The notes: generated by a model from the sequence alone, not told the origin. A DNA stretch of 64,000 nucleotides from Oreohelix idahoensis (GCA_024509875.1 JAMPIV010012429.1:328001-392000); one strand, 5' to 3'; counted from the first letter of the stretch, positions 23,022 to 35,159 are shown. Numbers and translations: made by a program.

Positions 23022-26000
23022 AGGACTTATGGATTTGTTGCTCAGAGATAAGATTATGTCATGTGTGAACAAACCTTTCCTTGAATTTATACATGAGCGT
23101 AAACCCAAATCTCTAAAAGAAATGGAAGAATATTGTTCCCAATATGTCACTGCACACCCCGACGTGACTTTTGGCAACACTAAGATTAAGGAGAGTATGC
23201 CAGTTGCTTCAGCAACACCATACAATCCCAATTATTCACACAGATTTCAGGGACCTCAAAACAGATTTGATAAAAAAGGTAACCATAATAGTTATCAAAA
23301 CCAAGGTAACCAATCATTTCAGGGTTCTTCTTCAAAGAACTGGAGACGACCTGATAGCTCTCGACACAGGGGTGGTCATAATTATAGGAATTTCCGTAGA
23401 GGAAGTAATTATAGAAACTATCAGGGTTATCCGTCTTGGAGTCAACAAGATCATAATTACAGAGATACTCATTATAATGAATATGATAATGGTAACCAAG
23501 GGAACTATGACTCAAACCCAAATAGGGGTTACAATAGAGGTAACAATAACTACAGAGGTGATAATAACCGAGGTAGATCTCAAAACAAAAGACATAAACC
23601 ACATTTTCAGGCAAACTCTGCACAACAAGAGTCCCATGAAGCCTATAAACAGAGTAAAGATAATAATGATGCTAGTAATATGGCATGTGCCGCTTTTGAT
23701 TTTGGGAGAGCATTTCAGTGCCCCCAATGCAAAACGTTATTTGAGCCAACCACAGTGTCTACTTTAAGCTGTGGCCATCCTCTTCCTGCTCTTCCAGCAT
23801 CAGTCGCGCATGATGGAAGAGGTTCTCTTGTCTTACATAAGGGTTTAGTGAATAACAATCCAGTCTCTGTGCTATTTGATTCTGGATGCACCACAATTGG
23901 TGTTAGGCAGTCACTCGTAGATCCTTCCCGTGCCACTGGACAAGTAGTCAAATGTGTAACATTTGGTGGCACATTAGAGAAATACTCTACTGCTATCATT
24001 AGGATTGCTACTCCTTTCTTTACAGGAGATGTACACGCATGTCTTCTTCCGAATCCGATCGCTGACCTCATCATCGGTCGCATTCATGGAGTCAAGGAAT
24101 GCACTCCGCAACAAATTTCCACGTGGGAAAGGCAAAACATGCAGATTGCTAACGCTGTAGTCACTAGAGCTCAGGCTCTTAATATGCCTCAAACTTCATC
24201 TATTGAAGATAATGAAGTGCATAACCAAGATAATCCCTTGGTAATTTCTCGTGACTCGTTTATAAAACAGCAAGAAGATGATCCCACTCTGAAGAAATTC
24301 TTCATTCTTGCAACTAAAGGTGATCCGAATAAAGACACAAGTCGTAAATCGTGGATTACAAAGAAGAATGGCGTACTTGTACGTATGGTTCAAGACTCCA
24401 TTACGTCAAGTCATTCTCAAATCCTGGTTCCCAAGAATTTGAGAGTTAAAATTTTGCAGCACGCTCACGACTCTCAGTGTGCTGGACACATGGGTTTTTC
24501 CCGTACTAAGTCAAGAGTCCTTGCGGCTTTCTTTTGGCCATTGGTAAACAAGGACATACGTATTTATTGTCGATCTTGTAAAGTATGTCAGGAAGTTAAA
24601 TCCAAAGGTCCACGGCATGCTGCACCCATTCAGGCGGCGGACATTCCTATTCGGCCGTTTCAAAAAATGGCCATAGACATTATTGGTCCATTTAAGATCA
24701 AGTCTGCCAGAGGACATCAGTTTATCTTGACGTGTGTTGATATGTGCACACGTTGGCCAGAGGCTATTCCTCTGAAGAGCATTACTACTGCTGATATTGC
24801 AGATGCTCTTTGGCTTATATTTTCTCGTCTGGGGTTCCCCGGAGAAATATTGTCAGACCATGGCACCCAACTAATATCAGATACCATGTCTCAAGTAATG
24901 TCTACTCTGCAGATAGATAGATCTTTAAGTAGTATCTACCATCCAATGTCTAATGGTATGGTCGAACGCCTTAATAGAACACTTAAAAACTTACTGGGGA
25001 AGATAACTGAGGATCATCCTCAAGACTGGGACAGAGTTTTACCTGCGGCCTTCTTCGCTTACAGAGAGGTACCCAATGAACATACGGGATTTTCTCCCTT
25101 TGAACTCGTCTTTGGCGCGCGTCCGCGTGGCCCTATGTCGTTGCTTCACGATCTCATAACATCTGACAATATTGACGATGACACAAAGTCATCCTACGAA
25201 TATGTCATCGCGTTGAGACAAAAAATTATCGAAGCATGCAAATTAGCAACTTCTTCTTCTGAATTTGCGAAACAGAAGGCAAGGCAATTTGCCAATAAGA
25301 AGAGATGCTTACGACAACTTTGTCCTGGTGACAAAGCATTTGTATTACTACCTTGTAGGGAAAACAGATTACTTATTTCTTGGAAAGGTCCGTACGATAT
25401 AATATCGAAAATTTCCGATGTCGACTATATTGTCGATATTGATGGGAAGCATAAAACCTTCCACATCAATATGCTTACTGAATTCCATGAACGTCCGGAT
25501 TATTTGCAACCCATTTTCCAAGCAACGGACAATTCTCCAGTACAACATGGTCATTACTCATCACTGTCCGTGATACAGGATGAGGAAACAAGTTTTTCAG
25601 ATGTAAATCTTCCTCTTCCAATGATCCCACTTCATTCCAGTGAATCATGGAAGAACGTTACTGTCTCTCCTGATTTGTCTCTAGGAGAACAGCGACAAGT
25701 TTCAACTATGTTGCAAACATTTCAGGATGTACTCACTGACATCCCTGGACAAACGAATGTCATTCAACATGACATTGTTCTAACTGACCATACTCCTATT
25801 AGGGTTAGACCTTATCCTATACCTATACATTTTCAAGCACAGGTCGAGAAAGAGTTGGATGAGATGATAGATTTGAAAATAATCGAACCATCCACCTCTG
25901 CATATTCTTCGCCGATGGTTATTGTGCGTAAAAAAGACAATAACATACGTCTTTGCGTTGACTATCGAAAATTGAATCAAGTAACTAAGTTCGATGCCGA

Positions 26001-26160
26001 ACCTATGCCTTTACTGGAAGAGCTACTTACTCGACTCTCCAAATCTCATTTTTTCACTAAACTTGATTTGTCTAAAGGATATTGGCAAGTTCCTTTATCT
26101 GAACGCGCCAAACCTCTCACGGCTTTTTCAACACCTAGAGGTTTGTTCCAATGGAATTTT
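23010..26160 (+). pseudogene. Element A Gag C-terminus, protease, integrase and RT N-terminus
   Basis: One long frame, open from 22,978 to a stop at 26,307. In order it has: the rest of the SCAN-like segment; an Asn/Gly/Arg/Tyr-rich tract (about 23,230-23,620); a CPQC...CGH cluster at 23,719-23,778 in place of a CCHC knuckle; protease DSG at 23,878-23,886; integrase with H2C2 residues near 24,465-24,590; catalytic Asp at 24,676, Asp at 24,856 and Glu at 24,964 (DD35E); a GPY/F-type module (SWKGPYDII, about 25,380); and the RT start (LCVDYRKLN). Integrase before RT is the Gmr1-like order. The RT frame is lost near 26,156-26,162, where this copy has one more base than element D. Confidence 0.92.
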
Positions 26161-27061
26161 TATGCCTTTCGGTCTTATGAACGCACCAGCTACGTTCGTA
26201 CGCATGATGCGCCGAATCCTATCTTATCGGTCAGATGTCATTGCATATCTAGACGACATCTGTCTTTTCAGCGATACTTGGGAAGATCACTATTCAGGGT
26301 TAGATGAATTGCTGTCTACTTTGCGTGAGCACAACCTGACAGCGAAACCCTCTAAAGCCTATATTGGTTTTAGCGAAATTTCTTTCCTAGGCCACCGAGT
26401 TGGTCATGGTTTCCTAAAGACAGAGGACCATAATACTAGTAAGATACTTAACATCTCAATCCCTAAGACTAAAAAACAGGTGAGAAGTCTGTTAGGTCTT
26501 ATTCAATTTTATGGCAGATTCATTCAGAATCTATCCTCTATCATGGCACCTCTCTCAACACTTCTAAAGAAAGGTTCGCCTAATGTGGTCCACTGGTCTC
26601 AGGAATGCCAATGCTCTCTGGATAAGATTAAAACACTGTTTTCAAAACCACCTATTTTAGTGCTACCCACTAAAGATAAGACATTCGTTCTTCGTAGTGA
26701 CGCTTCATCCACTGGGATTGGAGCGGCACTAATGCAAGAGTACTCTGGAACTCTGCATCCTGTAATGTATATTTCCAGAAAACTTAATGCGGCAGAAAGG
26801 AATTATTCGGTTTTAGACCGTGAGCTATTAGCTATGGTTTGGTCGATCCTCAAACTACAGAGATTCCTTCTAGGCGCACATTTCATAGTAGAAACCGACC
26901 AAAAAGCTCTTACTGCTATACAGAGTAAGAATTTGAAGAGCTCGAGGTCTACTCGATATGCAATTGCTCTTCAACCTTTTCATTTCTCTGTGCGAGCTAT
27001 TCGTGGATCAGATAATGTGATGGCAGACATTCTGTCAAGATGCCCACATGATTCCACATAA
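26160..27061 (+). pseudogene. Element A RT C-terminus and RNase H
   Basis: In the next phase come PFGLMNAPATF, the RT active site YLDD at 26,246-26,257, the LGHRVG connection and the RNase H domain (LRSDASSTGIGAALMQ through NVMADILSR). It ends HDST at the stop 27,059-27,061. All catalytic landmarks are present, so the only obvious fault in this part is the upstream frame change. Confidence 0.92.
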
Positions 27062-27548
27062 CTATTAGGGCTTAGACTTCTTGATATGTCTAGTTCTATA
27101 GTAGTTCCTTTTCTATATCATGATAGATACACATTTGTAATTTAATAATATAATGATTGTATCACTACATAGCGGTTCATTGATGTTTATTCACCGCTGT
27201 GCTTTGATGATTTTTTCTTCATAAATCATAAATTTAAGATATCTAATACGAAATGATGATATGAATTTTTTAGGCATTGTGTAATTGCCAGAATTGTATT
27301 ATACTTTGATGACACCTTCCTGGAAAAATATACTTGTAGAGAAATAATTTCTCTCAGTTTATGAGACACATTCTCACCAGTCGCTCCATAAGTCGACTTA
27401 GCCTCATATTAGGCGTTATAGGTATTCCTGATATTTTCATCTGCGCATTATTCATGCGTTGTGAGCCTATTGTACGTTGCTCCTAGATGTATTTCAAAAA
27501 GAAAAAAAAAATGTTCCATTTTTTTTTTCCCGGGAGGTGTGGTAAGAC
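27062..27548 (+). other. Element A 3' untranslated region and purine tract
   Basis: An AT-rich tail ends in CCCGGGAGGTGTGGTAAGAC, directly before the 3' LTR. The GGGAGGTGTGG part is the likely polypurine primer. An A run and a T run lie close by (27,500-27,528). Element D has the corresponding region at 60,647-60,780 on the other strand. Confidence 0.65.
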
Positions 27549-29064
27549 TGTTACGTGCAGTCTTTGATATCTTACAATATTATACATTGGTATTCTTGTT
27601 ATCTTCGCAAATATTTTGAAAGCAAAATAGTGCTTAAGGGAAAGTCATTATTGTGTTACTTCCCTTGAAAGTTGTGTCGGCTCTTTCGATCAAACTCCGC
27701 GGATAAATCCATTTTACTGCGATTTATTCGTTGTTTGGGTAATAATAGATTGTTCTTGCTTCAGAATATCTATGGCCTGAATTTATGTGTATTGTTTGTC
27801 TGAGTAGGACGAGTCTGTCTTATATCTGTATATCTTTACATATCTAAGTCGAACTATATGTTCTGTTGTCTCTAGAGAGGTCGAAGGCTATTCGGCGGAT
27901 GTGTCGCTAGAGTGTGGTGTGATTTGGCTTCGTCCTGATAGGGACTGTGTGTTTTCCATGTCGGCCTGTCGCCGGGGAAAAAGTGATCTCAGTATTTGTG
28001 GGGAAGGTGATAGTTGTCTAAACCTATCGTGTATGCTTTACCCCAGTGTTTAGTCGTATTGCCAAGGAATGGCAGTTTCATATTTCCTATACCAAGGTAA
28101 TCAAAGACACTCTTATGAACTCTCGATCGAAGCCACCATTTTCGATAGTTACGATTTGAATGTCTAAGAGAATATATTTGACTCGATGAAAACGACTTCG
28201 ATTCCTAGCAGCACTATATCCTGTAGATTGCAGTCAATTGTTCATGATCAAATCTACAGAGCAATGAAATGTTTTATGAATGACTAACTTTAGGACAGAT
28301 TCATTATCTGTATGCAAACGTGAGTGACAGCTCACGAGTGAAGCCATCTTGGATCCAAACATGTAGTGACTTTCAAGAAGAGAAAAGGGGATGCCCGTAT
28401 TATCGCTTGTTTAGTCCAGAGATCACTGCTACACATGAGAACCCTTTATCAGCGGTTCAATATTATTATATGGAAAAAAATATGTGCTGAACATTATGTT
28501 GAAGAATCGTCGCTAGACGAGATTAGGTTTAGAAGCCATCTGAAATATTGTTTATAAGCTGACGTGCTCAGTCAGTGAAGTCAGATGATTTATATGTATG
28601 GGCGATGCTGAGGGCTTGGCTACTGACAGCCCATTATAATATTAATCTACATGAGTGCCCATGTAACATAACATTGCAAGACCAGTTATCCACTGTACTA
28701 TGATGTATTATGCCAACCTGTGATTTGTCACTATCTGTGCTGTCGAGTGTGTACGTCCAATTAAACTTTAGAAAAGGTACACAGTCGTTGGTGTCGATGA
28801 CTTCCAGTCATACATGAGTATGAGAAAAGAACATTTGTCAACAACACGAACCCTTATCATCATTCGCACATTGTACACTCAATCCATGTCTACACACCAC
28901 TGCGTAGGTCAAGTTGACATTCCATACACTACAGTGGAGCAAACAACACCATAGAGATCTTATCAACTGATGATGATGATGATGTCTGCTTCCATCCACT
29001 TATATCTATCTTTTGGTGGATATCATTAACGGGAATAAAAATCCAACATTATCCAACTTTATCA
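27549..29064 (+). repeat. Element A 3' LTR
   Basis: 1,516 bp, equal in length to the 5' LTR. Substitutions were noticed at about seven sites (for example GTGTGAG versus GTATGAG near 28,820). It is followed by the AAATG duplication at 29,065-29,069. Confidence 0.93.
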
Positions 29065-29069
29065 AAATG

Positions 29070-29888
29070 CAAAATGAATGCAAAACCACCAGTCTGTCTG
29101 TTTGTCTGCACGAACAAATACAGTCTTTTGTCAATAACTTTCTTATCTACTGGGGGATTTTGTATTTTTAAACATATTATTTATCAGGAGAAGATAAGCC
29201 ATCAAACTAACTAAGTTTTGTGTTCATATTCCTAGTAATAACGAATTCCATATATTTTCCATATCAGTTTCAATTTCTAACATTACATAAACACGCCATC
29301 TCTTTCCCGCTTTTGCGTTTCCCAAAACTGAAACTACTAGTCTGTTACGTCATAAAATGGATTCTTTTCCAGCGAAAGCGCTGTCTGTGTGTTTATATAT
29401 TTCCTCAGTGTGCCTATAGTCCGAAAAAGTATTGGGTTTTGCGGGGTATTTTTAAATTCTACAATGCTTGCGACCACGTTACCGAACACCTGCTAACTGT
29501 ATCGTCTCGCACTGTCGTCCTGGGTAGCTAGTCCAAGAATCTAACGCTTGACAATTGGTGGCATGTGTTCGCTCTCTCTCTCTCTCTCTCTCTCTCACTT
29601 TTATGCGTTCGTTTATGCCTCCCCTGTTTTATTCTTACTATCTTTCGTGGAACAACTAATCTTGTCGTTTTCAAAATTTTTACCGTTAACCCTTGACGGG
29701 CGAGTTATAAATTCCAATACCACTGGCGCGGCAATAAGGTTTCACACTACGTTCTTATCTCAATGCGATGACTGGCGCGGGGAAAGAAGACGCGTTACAA
29801 CTTTACCATTTCTATTTCTACTCATATTATTTTGACTTTTATACTTATAATTAATAATTTTATCGCTGTATCAATGTACTTTATCACA
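29070..29888 (-). repeat. Element B 3' LTR, inner part
   Basis: The left B LTR continues after element A. It contains a (CT)n run at about 29,571-29,597 that is longer in the other LTR (45,808-45,844). It ends at CTTTATCACA, so on the minus strand the LTR begins TGTGATAAAG. Confidence 0.9.
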
Positions 29889-29905
29889 CATCTCCCCTCT
29901 TAAGA
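29889..29905 (-). promoter_or_regulatory. Element B polypurine tract
   Basis: On the minus strand AAGAGGGGAGATG lies directly before the 3' LTR. Element C has AAGTGGGGAGATG in the same position, which supports the assignment. Confidence 0.75.
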
Positions 29906-29959
29906 ACATGCCTGATGCAAGTTACAAAACCAGTGATACACATAGATAAAATTAACTCC

Positions 29960-30358
29960 TTACGCCTGATGAATACTCTGATTTAGATCACAGGGATGCC
30001 TACTGAGGAAATCTGTACCCACGTTCTGTGACCCCGGAATGTATTCAATATTGAATGAATATGGCTGTAGGAGTAATGACCATCGTAATAAACGAGCATT
30101 TTCATGCTTTGCCTGTGATAAGAATAGGAGGGGCTGATGATCCGTCTGGACCACGAATGTTCTTCTATATAGATAGACCTGGAACTTTCGTATCGCCCAG
30201 ATTACAGCTAGACATTCTTTATCGCTTGTTGAATAGTTTTGCTCTGCTTTGTTCAACTTGCGGCTAACATAAGCGACTGGGTTCAGCTCCCCGTCTGGTG
30301 ACGCTGACCTTTGCAACAAAGTAGCCCCCAGGCCTACATTGCTTGCGTCACTTCTCAC
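29960..30358 (-). pseudogene. Element B RNase H
   Basis: A 132-codon frame reads RSDASNVGLGATLLQ, AYVSRKLNKAEQNYS, VQTDHQPLLFLS and NVGTDFLSRHPC. This is the RNase H domain with its acidic residues visible. It closely matches the end of the element C polyprotein. It is out of phase with the RT upstream because a base or two was lost near 30,356-30,362. Confidence 0.88.
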
Positions 30359-31323
30359 CCAAATTCCTGACTCAAATCAGGTAATTTCAAGATTGGCTTG
30401 CTTGTAAGTTTTTCCTTTAACTCTTGGTATGCTAATTCACACTGGGCTGACCAAACAATTCTATCAGGATTTCCCTTGCGAGTTAATTCCGTCAGAGGCG
30501 CACAAATAGAGTTAAAATTTTTGATATATTTCTGATAGAATCCACACAACGACACGAAAGATCTCACATCTTTCTTGGTTTGTGGCCGCGGTGCTCTCTG
30601 TAATTTCTCGAGGTTCTTGGGGTCAGGGGTCATGTTACCCTGATATACAGTATGTCCCAAGAACTCCAACTCTTTACAACCAATACAACATTTTGTTGGT
30701 CTAACCGTCAAATTAGCCTATCTTAGTCTATCAAACAGCATAGCCAAAGAGTTAATGTGTTCCTCAAATGTTTCTGTAGCAATGAGGATGTCATCCATAA
30801 AATTAGTGATGCATGTGTTATTTAGTGGATCCAACAATTTTCGCATCATCCTAGAAAACACACTCGGAGCATTTTTCAACCCAAACGGCAACATGTTGAA
30901 TTCATAATGTCCTTCCGAAGTGCTAAACGCTAAATAAGGTCGGACCTCAGGCTTTACTGGAATCTGGTAATAGCCTTTGCTCAGATCCACCTTCGAAAAA
31001 TATTTTGCCTTGTTTAGCCTGGCAAATAATTGATTTGTGTCCGGTAATGGATCCACCTGATTTTCTGTGACAGCATTCAGTTTCCTGTAATCTATACACA
31101 GACGACGTTCCCCAGAGGGTTTCCTCAGCAAAACCACACTAGAGCTATACGGAGATTCGCTATTAGAAATAATCCATTCTTTCAATAGGTACTCAATCTC
31201 CTCTTTCAAAGCTTTCTCCTTGGCAAACGGGATAGTGTAGGCTCTCATACAGATCGGTGTTGGGTCTACTAGTTTCATATCATATTCCAACAAATTCGTG
31301 TGCCCCGGTTTGTCCGTTAACAC
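30355..31323 (-). pseudogene. Element B reverse transcriptase, one nonsense codon
   Basis: The frame starts in LTDKPGHTNLLEYDMKLVD and carries LCIDYRKLN, FSKVDLSKGYYQIP, LPFGLKNAPSVF and the active site FMDD near 30,790-30,802. A TAG at 30,718-30,720 replaces a Glu codon (GAG) found in element C and stops translation. The thumb and connection region (ELEFLGHTVY) follows in the same phase. Apart from the stop, the RT motifs are intact. Confidence 0.88.
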
Positions 31324-31333
31324 GTCCGCATGA

Positions 31334-31858
31334 TCAGTCAGAACCTTTTGAACCTGTTCCCTCTGTTTTTTTCGTCAAGTGTTTACTGACTTTTACATGT
31401 GCAGGGGTCTCACATGTTTTCAGATGGTACTCATGAGAGGTGAGTGGTTCATTTTTCATCCCCGTTGCTATCGGCAAGGACATTAAGTGTGTTCCTTCCT
31501 GGATTTCCCTGTCCAGATACTTCTTTAGAAGGTTCACATGATAAATTTTCTCTTTTCCCTTCTTGTCGATTTTATAATTGGTTCTAGACACCTTCTCTAG
31601 AACAGTATATGGACCTTCCCATCCAATTTGTAATTTGTTATGGCTGCCAGGTATTAGAAGAAGCACCTTCTCTCCCACAAATAGTTCTCTATCCTTAGCT
31701 TTCTTATTAAAATAGGCAGCATGATTTTTCCTGGCTTGTCTGAGATTATCATTTGCAAGTTTCCAGCCAGTTTTAAGACGAGTGGTCAGCTCGTTTACAT
31801 ATTGATATGATGAGGTAACAGTCTCTTCTGCCTTCTCATCTGTCCATGTCCTCAACAA
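31334..31858 (-). pseudogene. Element B integrase C-terminus with GPY/F module
   Basis: The frame reads LRTWTDEKAEETVTSSYQYV, then GWEGPYTVLEKVSRTNY and YHVNLLKKYLD. This is the C-terminal part of a Ty3/gypsy integrase and matches element C at 40,195-40,700. The catalytic core that should precede it is missing. A run of A (minus strand) near 31,367-31,373 shifts the frame before the RT. Confidence 0.87.
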
Positions 31859-31860
31859 GG

Positions 31861-32595
31861 TTACATATGGACCGTTAATTTTTCTGACTTATTTTTCATG
31901 ACATTGGAAGCCTTATAGTGAGGACGTTTTTCCCTTTTATCATCACATAAGAATCTACCACTACCAATTCTTTTCTTCCTGGGGTTTTCTCCCCACTTTA
32001 AGTTCATTGTGAGAGATTTTCTCTCTCTTTTATCTTCGCCCAGTTCACATAATTCCGACCGAGGGATTGTCGGCTTATTCTGGGGTAAAACCACTTTTTG
32101 TGCTCGACACAGAGTTGCCATTTTAATACATTCAATTGAAGACTGTGTGTGAAAAGAGGACTCCCATTCCACGTTGTCTACATTATTATATTTATTTTTA
32201 TTTTCAGGCCTAGGTTTGCCCCATGGCGTTTTTAGGTCCTCATTATTCTTTTCCCCACTTGTGGATGTTCCCTCATGAAATATGCCGCAGGCTTCTACAA
32301 AATTCTCAATACATATCTTTACATCTGGCCAATAATATTTTTGAGAAACCTTTTGGCAGATGGTACCTACTTTCTCGTGGTCCCCATCTTTTCCAACATG
32401 TAAACTCCTTATTACGTCTGCCCTATACATTTTAGGAAGTACCAGCTGTCCATGACCATTTGTTCCAGTCCCAGTCTTCCTATATAACAACTTGTTCTTC
32501 GTATAATAGTCCCCTTTGCTTGGAGGTGTGTTACATTTAGGTAATTTTTTAAAGCAAGGCTTGAGTGTCCTATCCTCAGCCTGTGCCTTCCTCAT
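31861..32595 (-). pseudogene. Element B chimeric ORF replacing the integrase core
   Basis: The first 55 or so codons match the protease-integrase linker of element C (MRKAQAEDRTLKPCFKKLPK). After LVLP the two elements part. B has an H2C2-like segment of another type (QKVSQKYYWPDVKICIENFV, with a HEG end). About 130 further Lys/Arg/Glu-rich codons follow with no integrase catalytic residues and no motif I recognise. About 570 bp here stands where C has about 710 bp with the DD35E core. The new segment is open to a stop at 31,861-31,863. It is either a recombinant integrase piece joined to a captured sequence or a rearranged relic. It is unlikely to integrate DNA. Confidence 0.72.
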
Positions 32596-32985
32596 CTCCT
32601 CTGGATGAGTATTTATTGGTTCATCTTCTTCCTTTCTGGATTGTGAACGGGTCTGGACTCCGGCCTAGACCACAGGTCTCTTGGGATTCCCCAAGAAGAC
32701 ATAACGACACCCCAATATCAGAGGGTAGATGGGTGCGTCGATCACTGCTGCTCTGATTACTCCTTCCACATAGCGAGTTTTCACCGTTATCCTGGCAATG
32801 GGAAGTGTCAAAAGTGGTATGTCCTTGGTCGCCCCTTGTATCTCCACTGTTTCTGTGGTATACTGATCTGGGTTCACCAAGTGCGAACTCACAACAGAAT
32901 CAAAATCTAAACCGGTATCATAAAGGCACCTAATGGTGACCCCATTACATACAACATCCTCACACACTGGGGGGGGGGTGATCAT
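32596..32985 (-). pseudogene. Element B protease
   Basis: The segment reads CEDVVCNGVTIRCLYDTGLD with the aspartic protease DTG near 32,911-32,919. ITVKTRYVEGVIRAAVID and YPLILGCRYVFLG follow. It ends in a TAG at 32,665-32,667, where element C has an ATG codon. The downstream chimeric ORF is in the same phase. Upstream, a run of about ten C (minus strand) near 32,968-32,978 shifts the frame relative to gag. Confidence 0.85.
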
Positions 32986-33530
32986 GTTCCTGCTGTCCAG
33001 TAGGTTTTACCTTTACTTCCTTTTTCCCCAACTTCATTGCAGCAAATCCAGCAGGTTTCTTAGTACACACTTTGGTGTCATGTCCTTCTCTCTTACACCA
33101 TCTACAATATAATCTACCTTCATGAAAGGGTTTTCTTTCCTCATATTTCCTGTCATTGAATTGTGGGTTTTTATTTCTATAATCATTGCGTGGCCTATCA
33201 AAATTTTGCTTACCCTTGTTACCCTGATCTTTGTTGTCAAATCTATTAGAGTTTTGTGGAGCCTTATAGTGGTCTACATGTTTCTTTTTGGCGCCAGCTA
33301 CCTCTGCCTGGGCTGCCTGATATCTCTCAGCGACATTAAGTAACTCACCCAGCCTCTCTGCACCCTGTTCCATGAGAAACTTTCTCAAGTCTGGAGCCAT
33401 GGACTCTCTCAATTGCTCAATAAGGATCATTTCTTTAAGATCTTGGGTTTTTCCCAGAGCATTCCATTTCTCCAAGTAAGTCTCTAAACGTGCAGAGAAC
33501 TGGTGATAGGTCTCACCGCGACAGTAGCTT
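32960..33530 (-). pseudogene. Element B Gag, SCAN-like part and zinc knuckle
   Basis: It reads GETYHQFSARLETYLEKWNA, LKEMILIEQLRESMAPDLRK and LLNVAERYQAAQAE, a SCAN-like helical region. A basic, Asn-rich stretch and the knuckle CRWCKREGHDTKVC (CX2CX4HX4C) follow. The knuckle binds RNA in related Gags. The frame differs from the upstream Gag by a one-base change near 33,515-33,525. Confidence 0.87.
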
Positions 33531-34235
33531 GGCATTTCTAAACTTTTTCCTGTAAAATTCTCCATTCTTTTCATACCTTAGCAAAAGAGCCTGCTTTAAC
33601 ATGTCATAATTGTCTTGGTCGTCTTTGCTCATTTTTGCAAACACTTCATAAGATGTTCCCCTAAGACCCTGAGATAACTTTAAACTCCACCTTTCCTTCT
33701 CCAACCCTTAGGTGGTAGCTAATACCTCAAATCTGGATAAAAATGATTCAATGTCATCATCCCTCTCTACAAAATAGTCTAAATGGAACCCCATAGCTGA
33801 GGTTGAGTCTCCCTGACTAGCAGTGGCATCGGAGGTAGAAGGGCTGTTACTACCTTCAGGAGCATGGCCTTGTAATTCCAACTCCCTTAGTCGTAACTCA
33901 TGTTCCCTCTGTAACCGTTTATCTTCTGCTTCCCTTTCAGCAGCCTGTCTTCTTTCCTCAGCCTCCCTCTCGGCCTTTTTTTCTTCCAACTGGAGCCATT
34001 TAATTCCAGCCTCCCTATCCGCCTCCAATGCCCTAGCCTCTTTGTCAGCCTCAATCTGTAACCTTTTTCTTTCTTTATCTACTTCTAATTTTCTTTCTGC
34101 AGCTAACCTATTCTCTTCTCGTGCAATAGATTTATCAACTTCTGAGGTTACATACTGGACGAACTCTGGTCCATCCATATTCATCTCTTTTGCAGCCAGC
34201 ACAGCAGCAGATCTGAACTTCGCTAAATCTGCCAC
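33513..34235 (-). pseudogene. Element B Gag, N-terminal part
   Basis: The reading frame opens MADLAKFRSAAVLAAKEMNM if the first codon is read as Met. In this copy that codon is GTG, where element C has ATG (37,631), so the start codon has probably been lost. A long charged coiled coil (AERKLEVDKERKRLQIEADK) leads into FHLDYFVERDDDIESFLSRF. A TAA near 33,708-33,710 replaces a Tyr codon of element C. The frame continues with MEKERWSLKLSQGLRGTSYE-type sequence. Confidence 0.86.
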
Positions 34236-34454
34236 AATATCAATCTTTAAAATGTTCTACTACAAAATTCAAAACTAATTAGCAAGGTACTAACACTGAC
34301 TAATTAATTAACCAATTAATCAATTAATTACTGGCCCTTGACAATTCATCAGCTTTTATTTTTCCCCTCTAAATAATTTTATTTTTATTATAGAATATCT
34401 TTTGGGGACACTTGTGCTACAATATTTAAATTTCTATACAAATAACAAGTTCAA
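34236..34454 (-). other. Element B leader
   Basis: Short AT-rich untranslated DNA between the primer site and gag. Several TTAATTAA-like words occur and nothing coding. Confidence 0.55.
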
Positions 34455-34472
34455 ATCCCGGACGAGCCCCCA
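34455..34472 (-). promoter_or_regulatory. Element B primer-binding site, tRNA-Pro type
   Basis: On the minus strand the 18 bases are TGGGGGCTCGTCCGGGAT, five bases after the LTR end. This is the well-known retroviral primer site complementary to the 3' end of tRNA-Pro, with no mismatch that I can see. It fixes both the LTR boundary and the strand of element B. Confidence 0.9.
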
Positions 34473-34477
34473 ATATC

Positions 34478-35159
34478 TGTGGTGGGTTTTGATGTTATGC
34501 AATGTGGTTGTTCTGTATTACTATTGTACTGAAGCTGTGAAGGTCCCTGATTATAACAAATTTTGGGCTGAGTTATCAGGGGACCTTTCTGCTACCACCT
34601 TATGACCTCAATCAGACCTATTCTTGACTAGTATGTATGATAGCTACGTCTAATGTCTAGGGTTATGCCAGTGTGGTGGGATGGTAAGTTAACACTAACA
34701 CACACACACACACATATAAACAAATATTAAAGTCTATGATCAAATGAACTAACACCTGGGTTAAATTTTTATATCTAAATATTTTCTATACAATTTTATT
34801 GGTCCTGAACCTAGTATTCTTCTGGTCAGGACTTTCAAAATTAAAAAGAACTCAAGATATATACATAAAATGCAAATTTTTAACCCAAAGGGACAATTGT
34901 CCAAACATATACTGTTAAAATATACTAATAGTGTTACTAAATTTTTAATATTACTGGTTTCTAACACTGGATGGCTGTTTGGGATTCTTTAATCATCCCC
35001 AGTTCGTTAATACACAACTTTCAATGTTTAATTCTTTTTGGAATATTTTTATTATGTTACACAAGGGTGCACTAGTCTTTGATGCTGATGAAAAATCAGG
35101 TGCCAGATATTATACTTATCTGGCAACAACTTGAACTGTCCGTATTCTTGCTGTAAAAC
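34478..35159 (-). repeat. Element B 5' LTR, inner part
   Basis: It begins TGTGGTGGGTTTTGATG on the plus strand, like the left LTR at 17,774, and stops at CTGTAAAAC, where element C begins. A (CA)n run lies near 34,696. Confidence 0.9.

Larger units (their letters stand above)
19524..29064 (+). mobile_element. Gmr1-like Ty3/gypsy element A, complete but with frameshifts
   Basis: A 9.54-kb plus-strand element with two 1,516-bp LTRs, a primer site, gag, protease, integrase, RT and RNase H in that order, and a purine tract. The LTRs differ at about seven positions by eye and show no length difference, so the insertion is fairly young. It lies inside the left LTR of element B with an AAATG duplication. 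The other B LTR shows the empty site. Three frame changes break the coding region, and all fall at or next to runs of A or T. Confidence 0.93.
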
